From contig JABXGS010000235.1 of NCBI GenBank assembly GCA_016550425.1, positions 1 to 11,801 of the forward strand: 11,801 bases of DNA. The letters are read 5' to 3'. Position 1 is the first letter of the stretch. Every line of letters begins with the position of its first letter. The position numbers and the translations under genes are program-made. The stretch comes from an archaeon. GTDB taxonomy: Archaea; Asgardarchaeota; Hermodarchaeia; Hermodarchaeales; Hermodarchaeaceae. Under the pieces are notes generated by a model. The model saw only the letters and a program-made list of their open reading frames with translations, searched no databases and was not told the DNA's origin. Below, in pieces: positions 1 to 7,304 of this stretch.

Positions 1-333
1 GATCATGTAAGCATGGGCACTATAGCTGCTCGCCAAACTCAGGAAATCCTCCTAAATGTGGAACACATCATCGCTATTGAAATTCTCTGTGCAGCTCAAG
101 GAGTCGATATACGCCGATTATCAAAAACTATAATCTTAGGAGACGGCTCACAACTAGCTTATGATGTGGTTCGTGAGGTTGTTTCTAGATATATCAAAGA
201 CCAGTCAACCCAAATTGATAAATTATCTCAAGATTATTTGCTTCACAGGGACATCAACCAAATCTGGCAACTTGTACATCGAGGTCAAATCATTGAACCC
301 ATTAAGAAAACAATACGCGCCTTCGAATACTAA
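1..333 (+). CDS. hutH: Histidine ammonia-lyase (histidase), C-terminal part
   Basis: Only the last 110 codons are present; the reading frame is open from base 1 and ends with TAA at 331-333. Histidase removes ammonia from L-histidine to give urocanate, the first step of the Hut pathway. The first residues read DHVSMGTIAAR, the conserved DHVSMG block near the C-terminal end of aromatic amino-acid lyases. AIEILCAAQG and a D-I-R motif follow, as in histidases. The MIO-forming Ala-Ser-Gly lies upstream, outside the window. The neighbouring hutU-ftcD-hutI operon on the other strand strongly supports histidase over phenylalanine ammonia-lyase or tyrosine aminomutase. An internal ATG at 13 is not a real start, because homology continues upstream of it. 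I see nothing broken in the visible part. Confidence 0.93.
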   Translation, partial: DHVSMGTIAARQTQEILLNVEHIIAIEILCAAQGVDIRRLSKTIILGDGSQLAYDVVREVVSRYIKDQSTQIDKLSQDYLLHRDINQIWQLVHRGQIIEPIKKTIRAFEY

Positions 334-392
334 CAATAACTCAGTGTATCCAATCAGATCGACTTGAATTTTCTTCCATTAGGTGGCCGGGA

Positions 393-824
393 ATGACCCA
401 AACTTGGTGGCAAACGGAGGATGGCTTCATTCACTGGACCATACATCTCCCCAAAAACCTAAGACTTTCATCAAAGCGATCTACTATGGGAAACCTAACT
501 TTTCAAATTAAAAACACAACTGATTCGACTCTGAATCTGAAAGTTATTGCTCGCTCTTTGACTCCTTCGGTTTATTTTGAAACTTTAACTCGACGAGTCG
601 TACGAAGTACCTCAATCAAGCAAATTCAACCCAAACGAGAAATCTCCGATGAACGTCTGATAATGAAGAACCAAGAAGCAAGCATGAAATTTAAAATCTT
701 GTTCCGTCCGCATTTGACATTAACGCGAGACCCTGATTTTCGATTGCAATATGAAATCTCAGCTTTTCGAGAAAATGGGGCTTATCTGACGGGGACTGGT
801 TCACGAGTATTGCTTGCCCACTAA
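393..824 (+). CDS. Uncharacterised beta-rich protein, 143 aa
   Basis: I do not recognise this gene. It begins at ATG 393 with a good Shine-Dalgarno sequence, AGGTGG at 381-386, six bases ahead, and it is followed by a hairpin-plus-T-run terminator, so it looks real. The product has no signal peptide, no membrane segment and no cysteine. It is basic, with alternating hydrophobic stretches typical of beta strands. The part from about residue 33 (NLTFQIKNTTDSTLNLKV) to 140 reads like an Ig-like/CARDB/NEW3 sandwich: an 'N-T-t-D' turn early, then a strand of the type MKFKILFRPHL and a last LQYEISAF strand. It lies 59 bp after hutH on the same strand and could be co-transcribed with it, but nothing in it suggests histidine metabolism. 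The fold is inferred and the function is unknown. Confidence 0.7.
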   Translation: MTQTWWQTEDGFIHWTIHLPKNLRLSSKRSTMGNLTFQIKNTTDSTLNLKVIARSLTPSVYFETLTRRVVRSTSIKQIQPKREISDERLIMKNQEASMKFKILFRPHLTLTRDPDFRLQYEISAFRENGAYLTGTGSRVLLAH

Positions 825-834
825 CGAAGGTAAC

Positions 835-857
835 GGAATTATTCATTCCAACTTTTT
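835..857 (+). terminator. Hairpin plus T-run after the 143-aa gene
   Basis: GGAAT (835-839) pairs perfectly with ATTCC (845-849) across a five-base loop, and a run of five T's follows at 853-857. It starts 10 bp after the stop codon at 824, as expected for a transcript end on the plus strand before the convergent gene that ends at 870. Archaeal termination mainly needs the T-run, so the hairpin may be incidental. Confidence 0.5.
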
Positions 858-869
858 CTCACGAAGTGG

Positions 870-1394
870 TTAAGGGAGCTGAAAATGAGGTAAGAAATTG
901 AGATGAGGACAATTAATAGAAAATTCTTGTCCCCACCTCAGGAAATTATTTGAATCTCCACCTTTCGCATCCAACTCATTTCGATAGGTCCAGTCTCTCA
1001 TGCAGCACCCGACTTCCAGTTCCTCCGTGAATTTCTCGCCGTTCCACATATACTCGATGACATACCAACCGCGTGGAATATCATTCAAGTAGATTAGGCC
1101 ATTGTGATCAGTATAGAAGGTGCCAAGGAAGTAACTATGAGTCCAACCATAAGACCACCAGGTAATGTTGACTGGAAGCCCTACAATGTTGTAGGCTAAT
1201 GGACAGTCTAGGAAGCCGTCGAGGACTTCTGGATCCAGGTAGTCATAGAAGAAGTATTTGGATAGTGATCTTGCGGGTGGAGAATCATAACATCCTTCAA
1301 CAACTGGTTGAGTGCTGGTTGTAAGTGTAATAATAATAAAAGCTGCAGCTATAGCAGAGATTACGAGCATTAATTGTTTATCATTTGATTTCAT
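870..1394 (-). CDS. Exported or membrane-anchored protein with one Cna-B/CarboxypepD_reg-like domain, 174 aa
   Basis: I recognise no specific family for the whole protein. Residues 7-25 form a hydrophobic helix after a short charged N-terminus (MKSNDKQ), so it is a signal peptide or N-terminal anchor and the rest is outside the cell. Residues 72-129 match the pattern of a small prealbumin-like beta-sandwich: G-L-P-V at the start, then T-D-x-x-G-L-I-Y-L, P-R-G-W-Y-V-I-E-Y and a closing strand ending in V-G-C. Such domains (Cna-B or carboxypeptidase regulatory-like) occur in surface and adhesion proteins. Five cysteines (35, 64, 130, 131, 162) all lie after the hydrophobic segment and could form disulfides. 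The start is ATG 1394; an ATG at 1398 is in another frame and stops after five codons. It sits inside the hut locus with no obvious link to it. The function is unknown. Confidence 0.65.
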   Translation of the reverse strand: MKSNDKQLMLVISAIAAAFIIITLTTSTQPVVEGCYDSPPARSLSKYFFYDYLDPEVLDGFLDCPLAYNIVGLPVNITWWSYGWTHSYFLGTFYTDHNGLIYLNDIPRGWYVIEYMWNGEKFTEELEVGCCMRDWTYRNELDAKGGDSNNFLRWGQEFSINCPHLNFLPHFQLP

Positions 1395-1671
1395 TCATTT
1401 CGTCCGTTAATTCTGGGTTTATTTTTCTGTGGAGATTATGGTGACAGCTAGCCTCCTCCCTACTCCACTTGAGGCAGCTTACCTCCACTGATATCCGCGC
1501 TGGGGCATTAACGGCCTAGAACAAATAATGCCCGTACCTCAGGAGAATATAAGGTAAGTCTGTTAATAAAGCCTAATGGATTGTTCTAATCATGGAAAAA
1601 TGTTAATTTTACTATGGTTATTCCTATTTTCGTTTAATTAGTTAACAAAAAAGCCGACTAAAACGTTATAC
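1395..1671. other. 277-bp intergenic region with inverted repeat and a short direct repeat
   Basis: This stretch separates the 3' end of hutI from the start of the exported-protein gene, both on the minus strand. It holds a perfect 8-bp inverted repeat, GGGCATTA (1503-1510) and TAATGCCC (1526-1533), with a 15-base loop. An imperfect direct repeat in which CAGCT is followed by CTCCACT occurs at 1445-1469 and again at 1475-1489. On the minus strand an A/T-rich AAAAATAAA lies about 26-34 bases ahead of ATG 1394 and could be a TATA box for a nearly leaderless transcript. I see no ORF with a ribosome site and no tRNA. Confidence 0.4.
1647..1652 (-). terminator. T-run terminator of the hut operon
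   Basis: The minus-strand transcript runs into GGCTTTTTTG, six T's starting about 20 bases after the hutI stop codon, and then into more A/T-rich sequence. This fits an archaeal oligo-U terminator. There is no strong hairpin. Confidence 0.45.
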
Positions 1672-2955
1672 TTACAACTGTGCAGAAAAGACAAGTTTTC
1701 CTGCTTTTATCACCTTATCGACGAGGTTTACGCCAAAATGATAGGGAATGTGGGCATGATTCGGAACACCCATGATGACAATATCAGCCTGTTTATTCGG
1801 TTCCAGACTCCCCACGAGATGTGAGCGTTTAATGGCGTGAGCAGCGTTTATAGTCGCTGCTGAAATTGCTTCTGCCGGCGTCATACGCATGTTTAAACAG
1901 GCCAGTGTCATGACGAGTTGCATCGATTCGGTCATACAATTCGGATTATAATCTGTAGCTAATGCTATCGGAACATCTGAATTGATCAATTCACGAGCAG
2001 GCGCGTACTCTTTTTCCATTAACACTAGAGCTGTCGCTGGCAGAAGGACTGCTACAACCTGTTTTTTGGCTAGTTGTTTAATGCCGTTTTTCGATACCTT
2101 CAATAAATGATCTGCAGATGCTGCTTCCACTTCAGCAGCTAGTTCCGCTCCTCCAAGCGTAGTCATTTCATCTGCGTGCACTTTCGGAATAAGGCCATGT
2201 TCCTTTCCGGCTAGTAAAATGCGGCGTGACTGGTCAATGTCAAAGACGCCTGTTTCAGCAAAGACATCACAGAATTCTGCTAGGCCTTTTCTGGCAACTG
2301 AGGGGATCATCTTCTCGATGATAAGGGTCACGTATTTGTCTGGGTCACTCTTGTATTTTGAGGGAATGACATGGGCTCCCATGAATGTTGGAACAATCTC
2401 GATGTGGTGAATGAGATTCAAGTCTCGCATCGCTAAAAGTTGTTTCAGTTCATGCTTGGGGTCTAATCCGTAACCTGATTTTCCTTCAACGGTGGTTGTA
2501 CCATACTCAAGCATTCGTGTTAAAGTTGGTTTTCCTATGCGAACAAGCGTGTTCTTACTCGCTTTTCGGGTTGCGTTCACAGTGACATTGATTCCTCCAC
2601 CGGATTCAAGAATTTCCATATATGATCTGCCTTGGATTTTTTGGACAAATTCCTGTTCTCGACTCCCAGCAAAGGCTAAGTGAGTATGGGGATCGATAAG
2701 ACCAGGCATTACGGTTTGATTTTTGGCGTCAATGATTTGTGGGCGGCTTCCAGGCTTCACTAATCGCTTGATGTTTTTGGTAGAATCTACTGCGACAATT
2801 TGATTTTCACGAATAGCTATGGCTCCGTTATTTATGATGCCAAGCTCGTTGAGGTCTTCGCCTATTTTGGGTGTATGGCTGGCTCCTTGTAATGTAAGGA
2901 GTTCGGAGGCGTTCAGGATTACCATGTCAAGATCCAGGCGTTCCATTATTACCAT
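1672..2955 (-). CDS. hutI: Imidazolonepropionase
   Basis: This enzyme hydrolyses 4-imidazolone-5-propanoate to N-formimino-L-glutamate, the third Hut step. It is a cytosolic metal-dependent amidohydrolase. The 427 residues are close to the family length of 400-420. The amidohydrolase barrel begins at MPGLIDPHTHLAFAG (83-97), whose H90 and H92 are metal ligands. GRSYMEILESGGGI (109-122), YGTTTVEGKSGYG (151-163), H260 in KVHADE with E263 beside it, H283 in ADHL and D335 in LATDYNPN complete the active site. The C-terminal LEPNKQADIVI is the usual closing strand of the small beta domain. It is last in the operon hutU-ftcD-hutI, 49 bp after ftcD. ATG 2955 and ATG 2946 (MERLDLD) are both possible starts; neither has a clear Shine-Dalgarno sequence. 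All key residues are present, so it should be active. Confidence 0.95.
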   Translation of the reverse strand: MVIMERLDLDMVILNASELLTLQGASHTPKIGEDLNELGIINNGAIAIRENQIVAVDSTKNIKRLVKPGSRPQIIDAKNQTVMPGLIDPHTHLAFAGSREQEFVQKIQGRSYMEILESGGGINVTVNATRKASKNTLVRIGKPTLTRMLEYGTTTVEGKSGYGLDPKHELKQLLAMRDLNLIHHIEIVPTFMGAHVIPSKYKSDPDKYVTLIIEKMIPSVARKGLAEFCDVFAETGVFDIDQSRRILLAGKEHGLIPKVHADEMTTLGGAELAAEVEAASADHLLKVSKNGIKQLAKKQVVAVLLPATALVLMEKEYAPARELINSDVPIALATDYNPNCMTESMQLVMTLACLNMRMTPAEAISAATINAAHAIKRSHLVGSLEPNKQADIVIMGVPNHAHIPYHFGVNLVDKVIKAGKLVFSAQL

Positions 2956-3004
2956 TGAAGGTGTTGGAACCTAATAAATCAACAGATTCCTGGTCTTTCA
3001 AGTA

Positions 3005-3949
3005 CTAGTCTTTTGAGAGGATGCTGGAGTAGTTAGGGTCAGCTTGTGCAAGCTTCTGGTCAATGGCAATCTCAAGGATATCTTTCATCTCGAATCCTTC
3101 AAGACGAAGATAGTAGTTGGCGACGTCGACGAGGGCTTCAATGGGAACCAGCCCACAGAATTCTGCACCTACTACATTGACCCCGTAACGGGCGGCTTCA
3201 ATTTTAACTAACTCGAATTGTCGATAAAGAGGAGATTTTCGAAAGTCTGTGTTTGTGATGCCGATTTGCGTTATTCCCCGCTCCTCCCAAGCACATCCCA
3301 TGGCTTTGATTCGAACAAGTCCCCCTTTCTTTTTGTGAATTGCTTTCGCAACGGCTTTGGCAATGCGTAAATCGGTGGTTCCCAAATTAATGTTAAGACC
3401 CACCATTACCTCACGGGCGCCAGTCATTGTCGCACCAGCACTTGGATGTGGTTTACTGGGACCAAAAGTAGGGCGTCTTTCCGGATCTTGCATGTTCGTT
3501 TCAAGGGCTTCCCACTCACCTTTACGAATCCAATCGACATCGCCTTTCTCAGGCGTTTCTGCTGCTTCGCCGTATAAATAAACTGGAACCTGATGTTCTT
3601 CGGCAAAGGCTTTGGCGAACGCTTTGGAGAGTTGGATACATTCGTCGATAGTGATATTCTTGATGGGGACAAATGGGGCAACATCTAATACACCAATCCG
3701 TGGGTGTTGTCCCTTGTGTTTCCGCATATCTAGGCGTTCAACTGCTACTCTACCGGCATTGAGCATGGCGGATTTGCAGGCATGTGGTTCACCAAAGTAA
3801 GTTACCACAAGTCGGTTGTATGCTGTATCATGTTCAAAATCGAGGAGCTGAACACCCTTAGTCTTCTTAATAGCATCGACGATGGCTTCGATAGTCTTGG
3901 GGTCATCGCCGACACTGAAATTGGGTACACATTCTACGATTTGTTTCAA
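3005..3949 (-). CDS. ftcD: Glutamate formimidoyltransferase (formiminotransferase domain only)
   Basis: This enzyme transfers the formimino group from N-formimino-L-glutamate to tetrahydrofolate (or an archaeal equivalent), releasing glutamate. At 314 residues it has the two formiminotransferase subdomains but not the cyclodeaminase domain of the roughly 540-residue animal enzyme. The start reads KQIVECVPNFSVGDDP, the typical N-terminus. KHKGQHPRIGVLDVAPFVPI (77-96) contains H82, which falls at the same number as the catalytic histidine I recall for pig FTCD. The middle has PYL-type GEAAETPEKGDVDWIRKGE and FGPSKPHPSAGATMTGAR. The start is TTG 3949 with GGTGAAG (3954-3960) in front, 15 bp after hutU, so the two are co-transcribed. 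A separate cyclodeaminase would be needed to release ammonia; none is in the window. The identity is firm; the carrier used in vivo is not known from sequence. Confidence 0.95.
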   Translation of the reverse strand: MKQIVECVPNFSVGDDPKTIEAIVDAIKKTKGVQLLDFEHDTAYNRLVVTYFGEPHACKSAMLNAGRVAVERLDMRKHKGQHPRIGVLDVAPFVPIKNITIDECIQLSKAFAKAFAEEHQVPVYLYGEAAETPEKGDVDWIRKGEWEALETNMQDPERRPTFGPSKPHPSAGATMTGAREVMVGLNINLGTTDLRIAKAVAKAIHKKKGGLVRIKAMGCAWEERGITQIGITNTDFRKSPLYRQFELVKIEAARYGVNVVGAEFCGLVPIEALVDVANYYLRLEGFEMKDILEIAIDQKLAQADPNYSSILSKD

Positions 3950-3964
3950 CTTTCTTCACCTACG

Positions 3965-5629
3965 TTACTTATTGAGAAATGGAATTTTGATGGCGTGTTC
4001 TTTTGCGAATTCGATTGCTTTAGGATAGCCTGCATCTGCGTGACGAGCAACTCCCATACCTGGATCTGTGGTCAACACTCGCCCCAATCGTTGTTCAGCC
4101 TCGGGTGTTCCATCTGCGACAGAAACTTGACCAGCAGAGATTGCATAAGGAATGCCCACTCCGCCACCTTGGTGAAGGGAAACCCAGGTTGCTCCTGCCA
4201 CTGCGTTAATCAAGACATTGAGCACTGGCCAATCGGCAATAGCGTCGCTTCCGTCCCGCATCCCTTCCGTTTCTCGATTTGGAGAAGCTACCGAACCTGC
4301 ATCTAGGTGATCACGACCAATCACAATGGGGGCTTTCAATTCACCTTCTGCCACCAAGTCGTTCAAGGCTTTGCCAAACTTTGCCCGTTCACCATATCCC
4401 AGCCAACAGACTCGCGCCGGTAAGCCTTCAAACTGGACTTTTTCATGCGCGAGTGTAATCCAGCGTTTCAGGATATAGTTATCAGGAAATAGGTCGAGAA
4501 CAAGTTGGTCAGTTCTGTAGATATCCTCAGGTTTCCCAGATAAAGCCACCCACCGGAATGGTCCCCGTCCTTCACAGAATAGGGGTCGTACATAGGCTTC
4601 TACGAATCCAGGATACTTCCATCGATTCTCTTTTTCATTCCAGGCAATTGAGCTTGTATGTTGTCGCAGATTATTCCCGTAATCAAAAGCTACTGTACCC
4701 TTTTTCTGTAATTGCAGAATAGCTTTCACGTGGTGTAGCATTGATTCTTTCGAATGGCGGATATACTCCTCAGGGTCCTTTTCCCGAAGTTGGTCGGCTT
4801 CCTCTTTGCTGTAACCTGCTGGGTAGTATCCGGTTAATGGATCATGGGCTGAAGTCTGGTCAGTCACTACATCCACTTTGATTCCTCGGTTCACTATCTC
4901 GGGATGTGTTTCAGCTGTGTTTCCAATCAGACCAATAGACCGTGGTATTTGCTTTTCTAAAGCTTCGTTGGCGAGGGCAAGAGCTTCGTCAAGACTATCT
5001 GTTTTGAGTTCACAATATCCTGCGCGCATTCGCTTCTCGATTGCGTTTTCGTCAATATCAACAGCGATAACGACACCTTCGTTGAAAGTGACTGCCAATG
5101 GTTGTGCTCCACCCATGGCACCAACGCCCCCAGTGAGGGTGAGTTTCCCTTTCAAGGTCCCATTGAAATGCCTGTCAGCAACTGCTGCAAAGGTTTCAAA
5201 AGTTCCCTGGAGAATGCCTTGCGTGGCGATGTAAATCCATGAACCCGCTGTCATTTGACCGAACATCGTCAAGCCTTTCTTGTATAGTGTGTGGAAGTTT
5301 TCTTCTGTAGCCCAAAACGGAACAATCAAGGAATTGGCAATCAGGGCACGAGGCGCATCTGTATGGGTCTTAAATACTGCTACAGGTTTTCCGGATTGAA
5401 TTAGCATGGTTTCATCTGGTTCTAAAGCTAATAGGGTTTCAACAATTTTATCAAAAGCTTCCCAGTTCCGTGCTGCCTGTCCAGTTCCTCCATACACAAT
5501 AAGTCTCTGCCAATCCTTGGCAACATCCGGGTCCAAATTGTTTTGGAGCATGCGGAGGATGGCTTCAATTTGCCAGTTCTTGCAATGCAGCTTAGTGCCT
5601 CGGAAGGCTCGAATCGGTTCACGCTTCAT
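3965..5629 (-). CDS. hutU: Urocanate hydratase (urocanase)
   Basis: Urocanase adds water to urocanate to give 4-imidazolone-5-propanoate, using tightly bound NAD+ as an electrophile. The 554 residues match the usual 550-560. Landmarks are [14 protein letters not shown] (46-59), [14 protein letters not shown] (87-100), [16 protein letters not shown] (165-180) for nucleotide binding, [14 protein letters not shown] (257-270), and [10 protein letters not shown] (400-409), a slight variant of the family signature, with C408 at the place of the conserved active-site cysteine. [20 protein letters not shown] (438-457) and LHQGGGVG (485-492) follow. It is the first gene of the operon with ftcD and hutI. 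ATG 5629 has GGAAGG (5636-5641) six bases upstream and CTTATAG (5678-5684) as a likely TATA box. The enzyme appears complete. Confidence 0.97.
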   Translation of the reverse strand: MKREPIRAFRGTKLHCKNWQIEAILRMLQNNLDPDVAKDWQRLIVYGGTGQAARNWEAFDKIVETLLALEPDETMLIQSGKPVAVFKTHTDAPRALIANSLIVPFWATEENFHTLYKKGLTMFGQMTAGSWIYIATQGILQGTFETFAAVADRHFNGTLKGKLTLTGGVGAMGGAQPLAVTFNEGVVIAVDIDENAIEKRMRAGYCELKTDSLDEALALANEALEKQIPRSIGLIGNTAETHPEIVNRGIKVDVVTDQTSAHDPLTGYYPAGYSKEEADQLREKDPEEYIRHSKESMLHHVKAILQLQKKGTVAFDYGNNLRQHTSSIAWNEKENRWKYPGFVEAYVRPLFCEGRGPFRWVALSGKPEDIYRTDQLVLDLFPDNYILKRWITLAHEKVQFEGLPARVCWLGYGERAKFGKALNDLVAEGELKAPIVIGRDHLDAGSVASPNRETEGMRDGSDAIADWPVLNVLINAVAGATWVSLHQGGGVGIPYAISAGQVSVADGTPEAEQRLGRVLTTDPGMGVARHADAGYPKAIEFAKEHAIKIPFLNK

Positions 5630-5677
5630 TGATTTCCTTCCTGAACCTCATTTCTACCGGAGCTTTATTGTTGGAGT

Positions 5678-5684
5678 CTATAAG
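5678..5684 (-). promoter_or_regulatory. Probable TATA box of the hut operon
   Basis: The minus strand reads ACTTATAGAC. The expected transcription start, about 26 bases on, falls near 5655 and leaves a leader of about 25 bases that contains the GGAAGG ribosome site of hutU. The placement is inferred from archaeal promoter geometry. I see no clear operator next to it. Confidence 0.4.
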
Positions 5685-5741
5685 TGATTTTCTCTAATCC
5701 ATAACCTTCTGTTCGAAGGAGTAACGGGGACAAGTACAACT

Positions 5742-5750
5742 CTATTTAAG
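5742..5750 (+). promoter_or_regulatory. Probable TATA box of the membrane methyltransferase gene
   Basis: CTATTTAAG lies 13 bases ahead of the first in-frame ATG (5763) and 37 ahead of the next (5787). A TATA box centred at 5746 predicts transcription from about 5772, so the first ATG would not be in the message. This favours the start at 5787, which also has GGAG at 5773-5776. Confidence 0.4.
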
Positions 5751-5786
5751 CCTGTATTTCAGATGTCCAAATGGAGATATCAACTA

Positions 5787-6443
5787 ATGGCAGAAGAGTT
5801 AATCTTTCGACTCAGTGGACTCTTTCTTTTCTTAATTTTCATGGGAATCCGTGGATATTATGGACGCAAAGCCCAGCCTGAAGGACAAAAACGAACACGC
5901 CAAAAACGATGGGCCGATCAGGTCAGATATGAAAGTAAGATCTTGGTTATCCTTCGAATTGTGTTAGTATACACGATGATTGTCTTTGTTTTAATTTGGA
6001 GCCTATTTCCCATTTTAATTCCAGCTTATACTCAAATTATCTTGGTGAATCTGCCAGTGGTTCGATGGATTGGTGTCGCCATTTGCATTGCGATGATATT
6101 GGGAATGACATGGGTGGGGATTCATCTGGACCGACAAGTTTCTGGCACATTGGAAATCAAAGAAGGTCACACCATGGTGACCAGTGGTCCCTACACATAC
6201 ATCCGGCATCCAATGTACTTGGTCTATTTTATCTTCAACATTGGGTTATTCCTAATAACGCTGAATCTTATTCTTCTGGTTATCGTCTTGTTTGGACTTT
6301 TAGTTATAGCCTCTCGAATGCGCGTAGAAGAAGAAATGATGATAGAACAGTTTGGTGATCGTTATCGAGAGTATATGGAACAAACGGGACGGCTATTCCC
6401 TCGTGTACGACGGAAGAAAGACGCTAGCTCTGAGGACGAATAA
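5787..6443 (+). CDS. Isoprenylcysteine carboxyl methyltransferase / phospholipid methyltransferase family membrane protein
   Basis: This is an integral membrane SAM-dependent methyltransferase of the ICMT/PEMT group. Known members methylate prenylcysteine carboxyl groups or lipid head groups; the substrate here cannot be read from sequence. Counting from ATG 5763 (226 aa), hydrophobic segments lie at about 13-30, 60-90, 99-118 and 154-185. The family core is GPYTYIRHPMY (142-152), which binds S-adenosylmethionine, and RVEEEMMIEQFG with YREYMEQTGRLFP (187-213), the conserved E-E and R-x-x-P end. The tail is charged and cytosolic. I place the start at ATG 5787 (218 aa) because GGAG precedes it and the TATA box lies too close to ATG 5763. 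It is divergent from hutU and ends 20 bp from the convergent flavoprotein gene. Confidence 0.85.
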   Translation: MAEELIFRLSGLFLFLIFMGIRGYYGRKAQPEGQKRTRQKRWADQVRYESKILVILRIVLVYTMIVFVLIWSLFPILIPAYTQIILVNLPVVRWIGVAICIAMILGMTWVGIHLDRQVSGTLEIKEGHTMVTSGPYTYIRHPMYLVYFIFNIGLFLITLNLILLVIVLFGLLVIASRMRVEEEMMIEQFGDRYREYMEQTGRLFPRVRRKKDASSEDE

Positions 6444-6463
6444 GATTCAGCGTGTAGCTGGAA

Positions 6464-7183
6464 TTATTTAATAGCGTCAAGTTGCTGTTGAAATCCTTGA
6501 TTCAGCCGTTTAATGTATTCGCTTCGAGGAACGATTTCACGGCTAATAATTTCTTGCGTTTTGGAACTAATTTGGTCTTGTTTGACGAATTCTTTGCCTG
6601 CTTGCTTCATTGCATCAAAGATATCATCAACAGGGAGCCCAATTTGCTTGAACATCTGTAATTGCGCCCCCAACGGTCGTAGAAGCGCTCCAGCATAATT
6701 TCCATTTAAGTTCTTACAAAAGGCTTGAACGTGTGTGACAAGTGGAATAAAATTATCTAACTCGGTGAATCCCGAGACTGAGACTAAGGCTACCTTCATT
6801 GGCTTCTTTCCGAGTCGTGGTGGGTGACGGCAGTGATCGTCGCGAATTTCAAAGAAAGGTTGCACGCGGGGGATCGACCGGTCCAGCAAGGCTTTCAGGG
6901 TGCTGGTCATCCCATCAACGTATATTGGGGTGGCAAGGACAAGGGCATCACTGCTTAACCACTTGTCAAGCACCTCTTTCATGTCATCCTTTTGGACACA
7001 GATGCCTGGTGTTTTGATCCAGCAATTGAAACACCCGAGACAGGGTTTTATCTTAAGGTCATGAACATAGATTAAATCGATTTTGGCACCCGCCTCCTTG
7101 GCACCTTCTAGGAAGTTATTCAGGATAAGGGCGGTTCCGCCACGTGCTTTTCTTGGGCTGCTATTGAGCGCTAAAATCTTCAT
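6464..7183 (-). CDS. Iron-sulfur flavoprotein (Isf-like, flavodoxin/NADPH-dependent FMN reductase fold)
   Basis: The 239-residue product starts MKILALNSSPRKARGGTA, the phosphate-binding loop of the FMN reductase/flavodoxin fold. C48, C51, C54 and C62 follow in the compact pattern CxxCxxCx7C, the arrangement described for Isf of methanogens, where it holds a 4Fe-4S cluster. LVLATPIYVDGMTSTLKALL (82-101) is the second FMN-contact region. It is therefore probably a cytosolic electron carrier or reductase that moves electrons between an Fe-S partner and FMN, and in the Isf family often an oxygen or peroxide detoxifier. The region after 108 is longer than in minimal Isf proteins and has an unrecognised helical tail. 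ATG 7183 has no strong Shine-Dalgarno sequence; the minus-strand TATA at 7224-7229 is well placed. The physiological partner is unknown. Confidence 0.85.
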   Translation of the reverse strand: MKILALNSSPRKARGGTALILNNFLEGAKEAGAKIDLIYVHDLKIKPCLGCFNCWIKTPGICVQKDDMKEVLDKWLSSDALVLATPIYVDGMTSTLKALLDRSIPRVQPFFEIRDDHCRHPPRLGKKPMKVALVSVSGFTELDNFIPLVTHVQAFCKNLNGNYAGALLRPLGAQLQMFKQIGLPVDDIFDAMKQAGKEFVKQDQISSKTQEIISREIVPRSEYIKRLNQGFQQQLDAIK

Positions 7184-7222
7184 CGTCTGTCACATCTATT
7201 GGAGGTGTCATTTGAATTCACA

Positions 7223-7230
7223 CTTATAAC
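7223..7230. promoter_or_regulatory. Self-complementary TATA box between divergent genes
   Basis: CTTATAAC contains TTATAA, which reads the same on both strands. On the minus strand it predicts a start near 7200, about 17 bases before the flavoprotein ATG. On the plus strand it predicts a start near 7253, about 50 bases before the membrane protein. One box could serve either or both genes. This is inference from spacing only. Confidence 0.35.
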
Positions 7231-7304
7231 ACCTCACAAACGAATAGGTGCACAAGAGGTTTTGGATTATGTCATACTATCGAATCTAGCATTATTGGTT
7301 AATC

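Noticed and set aside
3782..4306. 174-codon plus-strand ORF opposite ftcD and hutU
   Set aside because: It lies antisense to two well-identified enzymes, has no ribosome site and no recognisable motif, and so is a shadow frame.
4878..5234. 118-codon plus-strand ORF inside hutU
   Set aside because: Antisense to conserved urocanase sequence; its composition mirrors the real codons.
5996..6358. 120-codon ORF overlapping the methyltransferase in another frame
   Set aside because: The methyltransferase frame has all family motifs; this one has none.
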